From NCBI GenBank assembly GCA_018127085.1, contig CM030730.1, positions 151,501 to 215,500 on the forward strand: DNA of 64,000 nt, read 5' to 3'. The notes beneath the pieces were generated by a model. That model was given only the letters and a program-made list of their open reading frames with translations, had not been told where the DNA came from and made no database searches. This document shows positions 1 through 12,943 of this stretch, in pieces (the first letter of the stretch is position 1; each line of letters opens with the position of its first letter). Origin of the DNA: Pneumocystis sp. 'macacae'. Taxonomy: Eukaryota; Ascomycota; Pneumocystomycetes; Pneumocystales; Pneumocystaceae. A program made the position numbers and the translations under genes.

Positions 1-1
1 T

Positions 2-349
2 TTTAAACGATCTGATAAAGGTCTCTATGCCAACTGTTGTATTCAATTTGGAAATAATGTTCCAAAATCAAAACATAAAACTCGAAGAAAATGGCTCCCG
101 AACATTCAGAAAAAATCATTGTATAGTAAAGCATTAGACACATTTATTCAATTAAAAGTTTCAATGCGTGCACTCCGAACAATCGTCAAAGTTGGTGGGC
201 TTGATGAATATGTAACAGGAACTAAACCAGCAAGATTGAAAGAATTAGGTGCACGTGGCTGGGAACTTCGGGAAATGGTGTTAGCTGCACGAAAATATAA
301 ACACACATCCAATGCAGAAGATTCAAAGGATAAAGAATGTTCATCTTAA
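2..349 (+). CDS. MRPL24: Mitochondrial large-subunit ribosomal protein bL28m (5' end outside window)
   Basis: The frame is open from the first bases to the TAA at 347-349 and gives about 115 residues with no start, so the gene begins upstream of the window. The opening segment (RSDKGLYANCCIQFGNNVPKS, then KTRRKWLPN) is the typical bL28 fold: a GLY turn followed by the basic TRR.W.PN block that contacts 23S-type rRNA. The tail (residues about 55-115) has the 'RTIVKVGGLDEYV' pattern of mitochondrial forms and ends in a charged stretch. It would act in the mitoribosome large subunit. The next gene is convergent, its stop 86 bp away. The family is clear; the symbol follows yeast usage. Confidence 0.85.
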   Translation, partial: FKRSDKGLYANCCIQFGNNVPKSKHKTRRKWLPNIQKKSLYSKALDTFIQLKVSMRALRTIVKVGGLDEYVTGTKPARLKELGARGWELREMVLAARKYKHTSNAEDSKDKECSS

Positions 350-389
350 TATATAAAATATAATATATAAAATATAATATATAAAATAC
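348..389. repeat. Tandem repeat, 14-bp unit x3
   Basis: The unit AATATATAAAATAT occurs three times head to tail (the last copy ends in C instead of T). It begins within the stop codon of the bL28m gene and occupies its 3' untranslated region. It is most likely a replication-slippage satellite. Confidence 0.8.
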
Positions 390-434
390 TCTTTTTAATA
401 TTGATCATCAGTTTATACATAACATACAGTATAA

Positions 435-2688
435 TCAGAGGTAAAACGTTGTATTAAAAGCATTTGAAACTTTAGAGGATTTTAACAAAGGAAAAATTGT
501 AATAGGTATTGTACAGTCGAAAATTCCACATTCTAAAGAAGATGGTGCAAGATAAAGTGTTTCTCTATAATCCTTATGACATTCATTCATCAGTTTTGTC
601 ATAGATAGGGTCTCAAAGGATTCTATTTGGTCGGATTGCTTATAAACCAATAATGGCATTGTGATCTCTAGACGTACTGCCCATAATAAAGAAACTATTA
701 TGTTCTTAATAACGCCGAAATTAATGATAAAATATATTTACTTGCAGAGGTTTTAAAGGAAGGAGGCGCAGTAACAGGAATAGTAAGTTTAAACTGTATT
801 CTAGAGGTGTATAAAGTAATTTCTGAACAACTATCGTATATCTTCCGAGTTTGTGAAATATCAGTTTTTGAAGATATGGAAATTGATGAGTCAACTATTT
901 CCGTTGTTTCCAAGAAGAATTTTATCTAAAAAATTAACATATAAAAGTATAAAATAAACATACCTGATAACATGGTAATTTTGCAGATGAAAAATCAACT
1001 ATACCATTTATTGTTTCTCCTAGCTTATAAAATGATTTTGGAATTGATACAACACCGATTACATTCCCATTTTTATTAATATTAAATCTTTTATTAGAAA
1101 GATTACTATGCAATGAACTGTTTCTAGTTATATTGTTTATTATGCTCTTCATATCAATTACACATTTTTTTGTCTGTTCAGAAGCATTAGAAGAACATGT
1201 ATTAACATCTTTTTTAATATCATCAAATAAAAGCAAGCTTTTTAAAGAATCATCATGCAAGTGTTCTGATAAATAATTAATAAAATCTTCCTTTGAATAT
1301 TCATTATCTTCAAAAGAATCAAGATCTTTTGTATTCAGGTCTGCATTTAATAACTCAGAAATATCTTTTGATGATTTACAGACAAATGTGTATGCCTGAT
1401 CTGTAAGAAAAGTTATAGGAGAAAAAAGATCATATATAATATGATTTCCTGTCTCTATATCAAATATTAGTCAGAACAAAAATAATTTATAATTATAATA
1501 CCATCAATTCTAGATAAAACTTGAAATGGAATTTTTGATATTTTTAATTGTTGTATCTCAGTGCCTGAACGCTGTGTTCCAATAGATAAATGGTAACTTA
1601 TTTTTATAGATTTACCATCATACGTAGGAGGTAATTGAGAAGGCAATATAAACTTATAGCCAAAACTACGACTTTCTCCTGGAGCTAATTGGAGATCGAT
1701 AAAAAGAATAGACGGTGGGACAGAAAGTATAGGAATATACTTCGAATCTAAGTTTCAAAGTTAAAAATAATAATAATAATAATTGAAAAAACTTTTCATT
1801 TCTTTAAAGTCACTTAAAGAGCCAGTAAATTGGTTTTTTAAAAAACTATTTAATCCATTGTTAAATAAGCCTAACTGACCAACAAAACGTGTTTTTCGAT
1901 TCGTTTGCGCATGAACACTAAGTAAACCATTTTTAATAGAATTTTCAGAATCCCTATTAACCTTAAGATCTTCAAATTCATCAATTTTAACTATCTTTTC
2001 ATTTAAAATAAAATATCCAATAACCTGAACATATCCTATCATCAGTGTTTCTTTATTTTCTTTTTGAAAAGAATCTTTGAAAGTCATAGAAGGTATATCT
2101 GAGTGTACCTCAGACCTTAGTTCATCTTGAAAGTCCTTTTTTTTCTCATTAGAATTATAAAAAACATCAATATCTTGTAGAGATGTTTCTAAAGATATTT
2201 CTTTATTTAACTCATCGTTTTTTGAAACTTTTGATAGAATATTTTCATTTAAAACAGACAAATCAGAAATTGATATAACTTTTTCTTCCACTGATTTTGC
2301 TTCTAGTATATTTCCCGAGTTTTCAACGAAATTAACTGTAGATTCTGTTGAAGAAATTGAATCGATTTTTTTTAATTCTTAAGATAATTAGCTTTAAAAA
2401 AATCAGAAAATATAAACCATTTGTCTTCCTAATTTGAAAATTTTCTTTATTTTCAAGTAAAGGCATCGATTTTTGGCCTGTTTTTTGGAAAATTGAAGAC
2501 GATTGATCTGTTCCTAAAAATCGGGATTCATTTAAAGATTCTGCAAGCAATTCAACATCTTTCTTAAAACTTTCTAAATCTTCGTGTTTGTCTAATTCCG
2601 TACGTGTAAAAGTTATTACACATGAAAGAGGTTCCCCGGCAAAACAATAAGTATCTGCAAATATAACATCCATACGTAATTCAGACAT
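435..2688 (-). CDS. RGP1: RGP1-like retrograde Golgi transport protein (arrestin-fold, Ric1 partner)
   Basis: Spliced gene starting at the ATG at 2688 (MSELRMDVIFAD). In the family, Rgp1 pairs with Ric1 to activate the Golgi Rab Ypt6/Rab6. The N-terminus (residues 1-35) has the 'FAGEPLSCVITF' first beta-strands of the arrestin-like fold. A long low-complexity acidic middle follows (2291-1800). Next comes the hallmark block at about 1755-1510, read as IPILSVPPSILFIDLQL then APGESRSFGYKF, PTYDGKSIKISYHL and IGTQRSG. C-terminal exons (1260-435) carry further beta-strands ending SNAFNTTFYL. Introns are visible near 2383-2426, 1745-1791, about 1410-1480, about 914-960 and 676-741; an AAT run lies inside the second. 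Identification is strong; a few internal exon edges are approximate. Confidence 0.8.
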
Positions 2689-2917
2689 TTTTAACAAAAA
2701 CTCAAAAAATATTAACTTTTTTAAAAAAAAAATAAAAACGATTAATTCTTAGCATCTTCCTGAAATACTGTCCGTAATTTATCAATAATTTACTAATTTA
2801 CTAATAATTTATTAAAAAATCAAATATTATTAAATGTACAATTATAACGAAAATATTTAATCTTATAAACATCAAAGAATAAAGAAAATATTTTTAGATT
2901 TTTAAAAAAAAAAATCT

Positions 2918-4302
2918 ATGTATTTTCAAAGAATATGGCTATTTGTTATTATTTTATTAAGAGGAATATCAATAGCTAATAAACAAAAAAAATCCGAAGA
3001 ATTACCATATAAAAACACTTATACAGTAAATTTTAAAAAATACAACTAAAATAAAGGGTATTAATATTTTATAAAGAGTAATTGGGCAGTTCTTGTTTCA
3101 ACATCTCGTTTTTGGTTTAATTATCGGGTATTTTTCTTAATTGATAGAAATTGTATATAATTGTGCAGCATATGGCAAATGCATTGGGAATGTACCGCAC
3201 AATCAAACGGTTAGGAATTCCTGATTCTCAAATTATATTGATGTTGTCTGATGATATTGCATGTAATTCCCGTAATGCATTTCCTGGAACAGTTTTTCAC
3301 AATGCGGATCGAGTCTTGGATTTATATGGAAAAGATATTGAAGTTGATTACCGTGGTTATGAAGTAACAGTAGAAAATTTTATTAGATTGCTAACAGGTG
3401 TTGGAGAATTTTTTTGTTATTGAAAAAGAAAAATTCTGACGATTTAGGTCGAGTTCCTCCAAACACACCCAGATCAAAAAAGCTTTTAACAGACGAACGA
3501 TCAAATATTTTTATATATATGACTGGACATGGTGGAGATAATTTTTTAAAATTTCAAGATTCAGAAGAGATATGTTCACAAGATATTGCAGATGCATTTC
3601 AGCAAATGTGGGAAAAAAGACGGTAAAAGTTCTATGTAAATTTTCTATATTAAATTTGGAACTAGATATCATGAAATCCTATTTATGATAGACACATGTC
3701 AAGCAAATACTATGTATTCAAAATTTTATTCTCCAAATGTCCTTGCAATAGGCTCATCTGAATTAAATGAATCATCATATTCAGTAACCTTAAATATACT
3801 TATATATATTTACTGAATATTTATTTAGCATCATTCTGATCATGATATTGGCGTATCTGTTATTGATCGATTTACCTATTATACTCTAGATTTTCTGGAA
3901 AAAAATGTCAACATTACTTCAAAATATACATTTAAAGAATTATTCGATTCATATAATAAAAATCTTATACAATCAACTCCAGGTATTAAAACTGATCTTT
4001 TTCCTCGAAATATAAGTGATGTTAAAATAACCGATTTTTTGGGTAATGTAAGAAACATTGAAATTAACGAAAAAGATCAAGAATTAAAATTAGAAAAAGA
4101 ATTTGTTGAAACAAAAGAATCATATCGTTATTTTAGAACCAAATCAAATCATGATTTAAATTCTAATTTAAAAAAAAAAACATATTCATCTAAATTAGAA
4201 AAGGCAACTCGCTTAAAATTACTAGAAGGAAAAATAAAATATAAAATCATAGGCATCTGTATAATTTGTATTAGCATTTTAGTTTTAATTCGTAAACTTT
4301 AA
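2918..4302 (+). CDS. GPI8: GPI-anchor transamidase catalytic subunit (C13 cysteine protease)
   Basis: This subunit cleaves the C-terminal GPI signal and joins the protein to the glycolipid in the ER. The ATG at 2918 opens a signal peptide ([20 protein letters not shown]). After a first intron the reading is [17 protein letters not shown], then a 41-nt intron, then [21 protein letters not shown]. The catalytic His lies in MTGHGGDN and the catalytic Cys in MIDTCQAN (near 3690), as in legumain-like proteases. The first frame seems to end near 3420, but an intron from about 3402 to 3450 restores [17 protein letters not shown]-terminal membrane helix ([15 protein letters not shown]) ends just before the stop at 4300-4302, giving the usual type I topology. 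Family assignment is certain. Confidence 0.93.
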
Positions 4303-4414
4303 TTTTCTTATTACAATATTTCATTTAGAATACATTTCATTTTACTATAAATATTTATAATCATTTTTATACATTTTCAAAACTTTTGGTATATAAAACT
4401 ATTCCGGTTTCTTT

Positions 4415-7400
4415 TTAACAAGAACTAACAATTTTGTCAGATATTTTATCTCTAACTAGAGCTATTAATTCTGCTGAATATTTTTCTAAAAGATCTCTTG
4501 AATTTTGAATTTCTACTGATGGTACTTGTTCTCGAAGATCATTTAACATTAATATAAGCTGATTTTCTAAAGTATAAAATAACATAGACCTTTTCTGGGT
4601 ATCCTTTTTTTTTATAGTTTTAATATTACAATGAATTTGTTTTAATTTATCTATAAGCAAATTTATTTCATCAATTAATATTGATTCATCATTTTGTGTT
4701 TCGTTATCATGTATTTCTTTAGAATTATCCTTAATTTCATATCTTTCACTAGAAATATGTGTTGAACTAACAAAACCACAATTATCTTTAATAGTCTCAT
4801 ATTTTTCATTAGAAACATAGGTTGAATTAACAAAACCAGTATTATTATCAGATAATCTTCTAGGAAAACATACTTCTGACTTTTTATCAGATACTCGAAC
4901 AGGACTTGAAGAACGCCGCTTAGAATCTTCAATTTGATCAACTATATTTCGACCTATTCTAGCTTTTCTTCTTGAATTAAGAGAGTCGTCGTTTTTCATC
5001 GAGCAAATAGATAAACCTGATGCTGATGTTTTCCATAATTTCCTTGAATGAATAGAGACATCTTTTAGTCCAGAAGGGAAATGACCTGTAACACTTTTCG
5101 GAATAACTTTTCTAATAGGTGATCCTAAATTCACAGAAATTCCATGCGTTGTAGTTAATTTTTGTACTTCATTTATCGATAACTCCCATACAGCAAAAAC
5201 ATCCAACCCAGTAGAAACAAGTTTTAATTTGTTATTAGATTGATTACATCGTATCCAGGTTATTCCAGTAAGTCCATCTGTATGAATATAATTTTTTGCA
5301 ACAAAAGAACATGAAAATAGATCATATATTCTTATAGCTTTATCATTTCCTAAACCAGCAATAAATCTTTGTTCTAATGCTGTTTTTTTTGTATTATCTA
5401 AATTTGAAACAATTGGATCTGATATGACAATACGATCCAAAAATACAGTTTCTCTTAATTCTTCAGAAGTCTTATATGATCCAATAATTTGTCCTTGAAT
5501 ATCACATTGCATAAGTTGCCGATCTAAAGTTGATACAAAAAATCTAGACGAATCTTCAGATATAAAAGCAAAATCTAAAGCTGAAGAACGTAACGAAATT
5601 ACTTTTACAGATAAATAGCGTAATCGACAATTTTGAGCTTCTTCATGGAGTTGTCTAATAACAACAGTACGGTCTGCAGAACAAGAAATAAGCATTCGAC
5701 ATTTCTTATGAAAACATGCTTTATTTATACATGAATTATGGTCATCGAGTGTTTGTTCCAAAACCCAATCCTGGTTACATGTATCTTGATACCATACTTG
5801 TATCATTCTATCTCTACCAGAACTAATCATTATGCCTAATATATTTCAGAAATTTAGTAAGTAAACATAATAAAATATACTTTTTTGATCCAAAATTCCG
5901 CAATCAATACATGTAATTTCTCCATCATGTGCCATTTGTCTCCATAATTCTTTTTGACTTTGAAGATTTATTGTTCTAATTATCTTAAAATAAAAAACAA
6001 AAATAGGGAAAAATTACTTTAACATACCATAAGCATCACCTGCTATTATTTCTTCACTAGTATAATTGTATTCAACAAACTTTAGTTCATTTCTTATGGT
6101 TTCATCCGAAATATTTTCAGGTTGTTCTATTAGAATATTTACAGTTGATATGCATGACATATTTTCATCCCAAAAAGACACTGTTCCATTTAGAGACCAG
6201 GTCATTAATATAGCATTAAGCGAATTTTTGCGTAAATTCTTAACACCCATTAATTTCGCAGAATTTCCTCCTATTATTTGATTTTTAGATTCATCATTTA
6301 TATCAATAATACAAATCGAACAAGCACCATCAACTGTTACTAAATGACCAGAATAATCACATGCAATAGCCAATATTACAGGACTTTGAGTCATAGGTTT
6401 AAATGATTTAACAATTTCTTTTTTGAACCCTTCATTAAAGTTATCCTTATTAAGTAATTCAGTTATATTATATGCCCTATTTAAAATTTAGAAATAATAA
6501 GAAAGTATATATGAAATACTCTATTTGGGAATGCTTTCCTGCAACCCATAACAAATTATCTAAATCATTTATATCAATGCAACTTATTTCATACCCAGTA
6601 TTAAAAACACGCTTAATAGACCGTTCTCCCTCAAAAACAATACATATTTCTCCTTTACTAGAACATAATATTACAGATTCTTTCCCAAATGACTTAATAG
6701 ACATAAAATCGGCATCTGACATGGTTCCCAAAATTATATTTTTTCCCTCTAAAACAGAAGTCTTCCCTATATTCGACGTTTTATTAGCATCTTCTTCATT
6801 CCACTTCCATAATTTAACGTGACGTAATCCACATGTAACAACAATCATCCCCATCCATGAAATATCCCTAACAAGACTTGTTACTTTATTATTCGAAAGC
6901 CGTCTTATACAATTAGACTTGTCATTTATTAACCATATGTTAATAGTAGCATCATGAAGAAATCCAACACTAGCAAGATATTTCGAATCAAAGGAAAAAG
7001 AAAGACATTTTATACCAAAAGTATGACCTGAAATGGCAATAGGTAAACAAGATTCCTCAGATGCTGTAGAATATAACAAAATACGAGGAGATTTCCCACA
7101 CTAAAAACATTAACTTATATTTCTATATAAACAACAGTTCATACCTCACCAACTGCAATATATTTTCCATCTGGACTAATGGTAGTGCAAGAAAGTGCTT
7201 TAACCCTTTCTTTTACTTTAGTTTGAGATTCTAATTCATCACGCATAGAACATCCATAATACTTATCATATAAGAGTCTGGACGAATTTCCTGAGGAATC
7301 ATGATATGCAATCATATCAATATTATCACGTGTAATACTGCTTCTGCAAGATAGAAAAGAATTACTGAGAACAATTCCTCCATCTAAAGTGGAATTTGGA

Positions 7401-7681
7401 GGTATAGAAAAAAACCTTTTGGCTGTTCCAGACTTATTTATATCACATAAAACACCAACAGCTCCTGCTGGATATAAAAGAGTTGAAGAAGGTTTATGAA
7501 TATCAAGTGATGTTGGCGATGTTGTACTTGATCCAGATGGAACAGAAACAAGAGACAAAGATACTTTTTCAATAGATGATAAACTTGATTTTTTATTTTC
7601 TTTAAAAAGAGATATACTTGTTGATATATTAGATTTTGATTGAAGAGATGTGCCAACTAATGATTTATGTATAATATCCAT
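4415..7681 (-). CDS. Large WD40-repeat protein, MAPKBP1/WDR62-like
   Basis: The start is the ATG at 7681 (MDIIHKSLVG); at least three introns (near 7080-7140, 6395-6476, 5831-6013) join four coding blocks of roughly 1,000 residues. After a Ser-rich N-terminus of about 100 residues come two arrays of WD repeats. Landmarks are ISPDGKYIAVGEV, SFDSKYLASVGFLHDATINIW, GLRHVKLWKW, WSLNGTVSFWDE, SSGRDRMIQVWYQD, CSADRTVVIRQ and GNDKAIRIYDL. The pattern 'LASVG.LHD..INIW ... VTCG.RH.K.W' is typical of the MAPKBP1/WDR62 family, which organises MAPK or centrosomal complexes in animals. The last third is Ser/Lys-rich and ends in a predicted coiled coil (LIDEINLLIDKLKQIH). The WD40 fold is certain; the subfamily is likely; the function in fungi is unknown. 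Confidence 0.7.
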
Positions 7682-7914
7682 ATTTTTAAACTTTAAAAAA
7701 ACAACATTAAAGATAAAGATATATATATATAGTCCTTTCTCGGAAATTAGAAAACAAATCACTCAAAAACCATTATTTTATAAAATATTTGTCTTATTTA
7801 CAATATCGATAAACAACTCTCGATAAAAGAGTTATGATTTTTCTATTCTTATAAACTAAAATAATAAAATACTATAATTATACTACATTTATAGTTTTAT
7901 AAATAATTCAAATA

Positions 7915-9121
7915 TCAGTATTTATACTTTTTTTTTCGTTCAAATAGGGCATTTTCTATATGATGTGCTCTTTTTTTAACGAATTCGATATCAGAAAACA
8001 ATTCATTAACACGATGACCCTCAAGAGGTGCAAACTTTAAAGCGATTCTTTCGATAGACTTTATTTTTGTACATAAAAATGCTATTTCCAAAAAAAGTTC
8101 AGAATTTATTTTTGTAGAACGTCTAACAATATTAGTTATTTTATAATATCGTGTAGTAAAATGCCTCTTTTTCAATTCTTTAATTTGCTTTTCAAATTCT
8201 TGAATTGTATCATATGAATGTTTTTTTATATTATCTATTTTGTTCTAAATATATTAATCATAAATTTTATTTTACCTATACATATAGATATAGTTTATAA
8301 TTAAACAAAAAATATATGTATAGAGAAATGTATAAAAAATTACCTGACACTCAATTAGCTTATGTTTTAATTCTTCATTCTGTTGTTGCAAAAGAAATTT
8401 TTCGTTTGTATCTTGATCTAATCTAACTTTTGAATTGTAGTTTATCTCATCAATTCTTTGTTTTAACTCTTTTTCTTGAAATTCAAGTTTAAGCATAGCC
8501 TCCTTAAGCTGTATTTCACAATTTTCTCTTACTTTTCTTTCACGAAGAATTTCATGAACACCTTCTGAAACCACACGTTCGAGTTTCTCACACTTTGTAA
8601 TAAGTTCATTCATACGTTTCCCATCATTTAATGGCTTCTTTTTTCCCTCAATTTTATTTTTAAGTAAAGAAATAATCGTTTCATAATACTGTTTATGTTT
8701 AGGGTATTCACTCATAATTTTATGACAATTGAACGTATCATATCCGTTTTTCTAAATTGTTAGTGAAATATAGATATTTTTGTTCTAAAAACCTGATTCA
8801 TAGATTGAACTTTTAATCGAAGTGCTATTACACAAATTAAACATCTTTTGCAATTTATAAAAAATTACCAATATTCTCTCCAACAACCTCCTTTAAAATA
8901 TCAGCAAGCTCAATATTCTTCTCATTCATAGACTCAATCTCCTCAATTGCTTCTTGGAGTGAGCGTTCAAGAGAATGCATTCGCGATAACCCATGTTGAA
9001 TTTCTTGAAGACGTCCAAATAAATCATCATATGTGGCTTGCTCTGCCAAAAATAACCTAGACTTATAATATTCAAGAAGTTCTCGAGTAACAGGTATATC
9101 ATTCAGTTCATTTGACTGCAT
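7915..9121 (-). CDS. Coiled-coil protein resembling CCDC77
   Basis: Starts at the ATG at 9121 (MQSNELNDIPVTRELLEYY) and runs through at least two introns (about 8716-8860 and 8230-8345) to the TGA at 7915. The product of about 330 residues is almost all heptad-like helix: SRLFLAEQATYDDLFGRLQ, then HSLERSLQEAIEEIESM, then long Lys/Glu segments. The N-terminal 'RELLEYYKSRL' motif recalls the RELLEYYR start of CCDC77-type proteins, which are found in animals and many fungi and whose role is poorly known. No catalytic motif is seen. Coding status is well supported by three long frames in series; the family name is tentative. Confidence 0.6.
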
Positions 9122-9292
9122 TACTCGTACAATCAACCATTTAAATGTTTATCATTTCCATAAATATAATCGTTGCAAGATTGTTATTAATCAGTTACCA
9201 CGACAACAAATTTCAAACAGAAACACGACCAAAAAAATTCTAAAATAAAAAAAACACAAATAATAAATAGATAATGAAAAAATTCTAAACAT

Positions 9293-12200
9293 ATGATGTC
9301 AGATATTAGGAATTGGCTTTTGGAAGGAGAAATAATTAAAAAATCTGACCTAAAAGATACAAAAAGCGGAGTAAATTAAAAAAATGATGAAAAACAAATA
9401 TTAATATTTTTAGAGTGAAAATAGGAAAAATAATGAAAAAAAAACAAAGAAACGTATTGTTTGTATGAAATTATGGATAATTATATTTTTTTCTAATTTT
9501 TTATTTTAAAAGTATCAGACAATGAAGAAATTACAATGTAAGTGATCTATAATATGAATACGATATGTTTATTTTATTAATAGAGAGAATAAGAAAAAAA
9601 GTCTGAAAAAAAAGAAGTAAGCGTTTTAAATTTTTTAGAAATGTTAATATTTCAACTAGGGTCCAACCAACTGAAGATTCTTATTTGGTCCCAACAAATG
9701 CTTCTCAATTTTTTGCAGATAAAAATAAAATATCAAGGTCATCATCTGAAAAAAAGAAAAAAATTGTTAAGGAGGATATAATTCAGGAGGATTATATAGA
9801 TGATGACTTTTCGTTTAACCAATCTGATTTACTTGAATTTGAAGAATTAGACAATATATGTAAAAATGAGGAAAATGAAACATGCCAAATTAGAACTCCT
9901 AATTCAGAAAATATAAAAAATGATATATACAATACTAGTATTAAATCGAAAAAAAATACATATCCTAAAGATTTAAAAAAAGTTCATATTGATACATCTT
10001 TATCTGTTGAAGCTGATAATTCACCAAACAAAAAAAAAAAAGAATCTACATCCATTCCAAAAGAAATGAAAAATACAAGATATAAAGAAAGTTTTAAAAC
10101 AAAACTAGATCATGTAGATTTAAGTACTACTGACAAAAAAGAAGCAAATATTGAAAATACAATGGATCTAGCTCAAAAAGTTTTAGATGAATGTCCTTTA
10201 GTATCCTTATCGGATATTAAAGTATCAGAAACCAAAGAGTTAGTTGTTTTTATCTAATTTTTTTTTTACTTATATAATATTTCAGGGTTAATTTTTTCAA
10301 TAAAACAATTCCTGATTCTTCAAAATCGAATATTTCTAAGGAAATACCTATTGGCCGTGAAAATTGTCTTTCTGTATGTATTTTAGCCTAAGAAGCTATT
10401 ATAATTATTTAGGGATTAACTTTTGTTTTCACTGGAATTATGAAATCAATTAACCGTGAAGAAGGACATAATCTTGTAAAAAAATATGGAGGGTTAGTTT
10501 AAAATTTTTTTCTATTATGATGAATATTTTATAGAAAAGTAACAAATGCACCATCCAGTAAAACATCATTTGTTGTATTAGGAGAAGATGCTGGCCCAAA
10601 GAAAATAGAAGTTATTAAAAAAAATAACTTGAAGACTATAAATGAAGATGGACTATTTTATCTTATTAAGAACATGCCGACTTCAGGCGGAAATACCAAA
10701 GTTGCTCAAATTGCGCGGAAGAAAAGAGAAGAAGAAGATCAAGAGGCTCGTGAAATGGCAAGATCAATGATCCCAAAAACATATGAAATACAAAAATCTC
10801 AATCATCTCAACTTTGGACTACTAAATATGCTCCTCGTACTCTTAAAGAAATTTGTGGTAATAAAGGTTTAGTAGAAAAACTACAAAAATGGCTCCATGA
10901 CTGGTTAGTGCGTATTAGTTTATTAAAGTTTCTTATAAAACAGGGACAAAAATCGTAATGCTAATTTTAAAAAACCAGAGTCCGATGGCTTAGGCTTTTA
11001 TCGTGCTGTTCTTATATCAGGCCCACCTGGTATTGGAAAAACTACATCAGCACATCTAGTTGCAAATTTGGAAGGTTACGATGTATTAGAATTTAATGCA
11101 AGTGATACTAGGAGCAGAAAATTATTAGAAGTAATTATAAATACAAAATGTTATATTTTTATTTAATTTTAAAGGAATCATTAAATAAAATCCATAATAA
11201 TACATCCCTTAATGGTTTTTTTTCTCTTGACGTAATTTTATAAAAGAATACATTTTTTTTTAAATAATATCTTTTAGGAACAAATTGCAGAAAAAAAAAA
11301 AAATAAATTTGTTATAATTATGGATGAAGTAGACGGAGTATCTTCGGGAGATCAAGGAGGAATCGGTGAACTTAATTCTTTTATTAAAAAAACTCAGGTA
11401 AAATATATTTTGTTGAATACATATTTTCTTAAAAAAAGATTCCTATAATATGTATTTGCAATGATAGAACTTCCAGAAAACTCCTGCCTTTAGATAGGAC
11501 AACATTTGACCTTAAGTTTCGAAGACCTGATGTTAATTCACTTCGTTCTCGAATCATGTCCATTGCATATCGTGAAGGTCTGAAATTGGAACCACAAGCA
11601 ATTGATCAGTTAGCTGAAAGTACACATGGGGATATTCGACAAATCATAAATATTCTTTCATCTTGGAAACTTAGTCAGAATTCCATGAATATTGATGATG
11701 GGAAAAATGCGTAGGAAATCTATTCTTATTTTTAATAATTTATAAAAAATAGTGCAAAGGCAGCAGAAAAACATATTGTTATGAAACCTTGGGATATAAT
11801 AGGAAAATTTCTAAGCGGAGGTATATTTAAGTCCACTAGTAAATTTACACTAAGTGACAAAATTGAACTTTATTTTAACGACCATGAACTTTCACATTTA
11901 ATGCTTCAAGAAAATTATTTAAAAACACAACCTGATATATTGAATTCTATTTTAAATTTAAAACAGAAAAATCACGAACATTTAAAATTAATAGAAAAAG
12001 CTTCAGAAGCTATTTCTCAAAGTGATCTTATCGATTTTATGATTCATGGGTAATTATTAATAATGCCAAACCATTTTATAACAACTGTAATATAGACCAC
12101 AGCAACATTGGAGTTTAATGCCTATGCATGCTGTATTTTCCTGTGTTATTCCTGCATTTTATATTTCTGGATTTGGCACAAGTCAATATTCATTTACATC

Positions 12201-12788
12201 GCTTTTAGGTAATATATCTAAGGCTAATAAGCTAATAAAATATCTACAAAGTATTCAAGCCCATATGTCTTTAAAAACAACAGGAAGTAATAGTGAAATT
12301 CGGAAATTTTATATACCATTACTGTTTGATCTTCTTTTACGAAAACTTCAGACTAAGGGTCAAGATGCAATTCCAAATATCATTGAACTTATGGATGAAT
12401 ATTTTCTTTCTAAAGAGCATTCTGAATATATATTAGAACTAGGCATAGGTCCAAACAATGGGAACCTTTTGAAAATTCCTGCTCAAATAAAAACATCTTT
12501 TACAAAACAGTAAGGATTCATTTTCTTTTTGAATTTACTTACAAATTAAGGTACAATAAAACTAATCATCCTATTGCATTTTGTAGTACTATTACTACAA
12601 ATAAATCTAGTACTAAATATAATGTACCTGATTTAGAAGATGTTTTAGAAACTAACCCAGAAGAACCTGAAGAATTAAATTCGGAAAGTGATGATCCTAA
12701 AAAAGATAAATTTATTGTTGAAAACGCAAAACGTAGTAAAAAAATACCAAATACAAATAAAAAAGGGAAAAAAACTTCGACTAAATGA
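9293..12788 (+). CDS. RFC1: Replication factor C large subunit (clamp loader Rfc1)
   Basis: Large subunit of the five-protein complex that loads PCNA on primer-template junctions. ATG at 9293 (MMSDIRNWLLEGE). A charged, Ser-rich N-terminus contains the PCNA-interacting-like ASQFFADK (near 9700). A BRCT domain follows at 10410-10680 (GLTFVFTGIMKSINREE ... KYGG ... VLGEDAGPKK). The AAA+ core has LISGPPGIGKTTSAHLVA (Walker A, near 11015), FNASDTRS, VIIMDEVDGVSSGD (Walker B, near 11320), the sensor CNDR and the clade-specific STHGDIRQIIN. The C-terminal collar domain (11781-12513) reads WSLMPMHAVFSCVIP and HMSLKTTGS. The Lys-rich tail ends at the TGA at 12786-12788. At least nine short introns split the frame. 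Identification is certain. Confidence 0.93.
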
Positions 12789-12943
12789 AAGCTAAAAGCA
12801 ATTTATAAGAATAGTATTGTATTTTTGTCTAGATACATACAATGTTTTTTGAAAAAAATACATAATATATTACTACAAACATGATTTTATATCATAGATA
12901 TGCTTTTATTTGATAAAATTATACAATATGAAAGCAATCGATT

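Noticed and set aside
1768..1783. AAT trinucleotide run as a poly-Tyr coding tract in RGP1
   Set aside because: It lies inside an intron (about 1745-1791 on the minus strand) whose removal joins EMKN to SKYIPILSVPP.
6472..6822. 116-codon plus-strand frame
   Set aside because: Antisense shadow of the WD40 gene, whose minus-strand frame is clearly coding.
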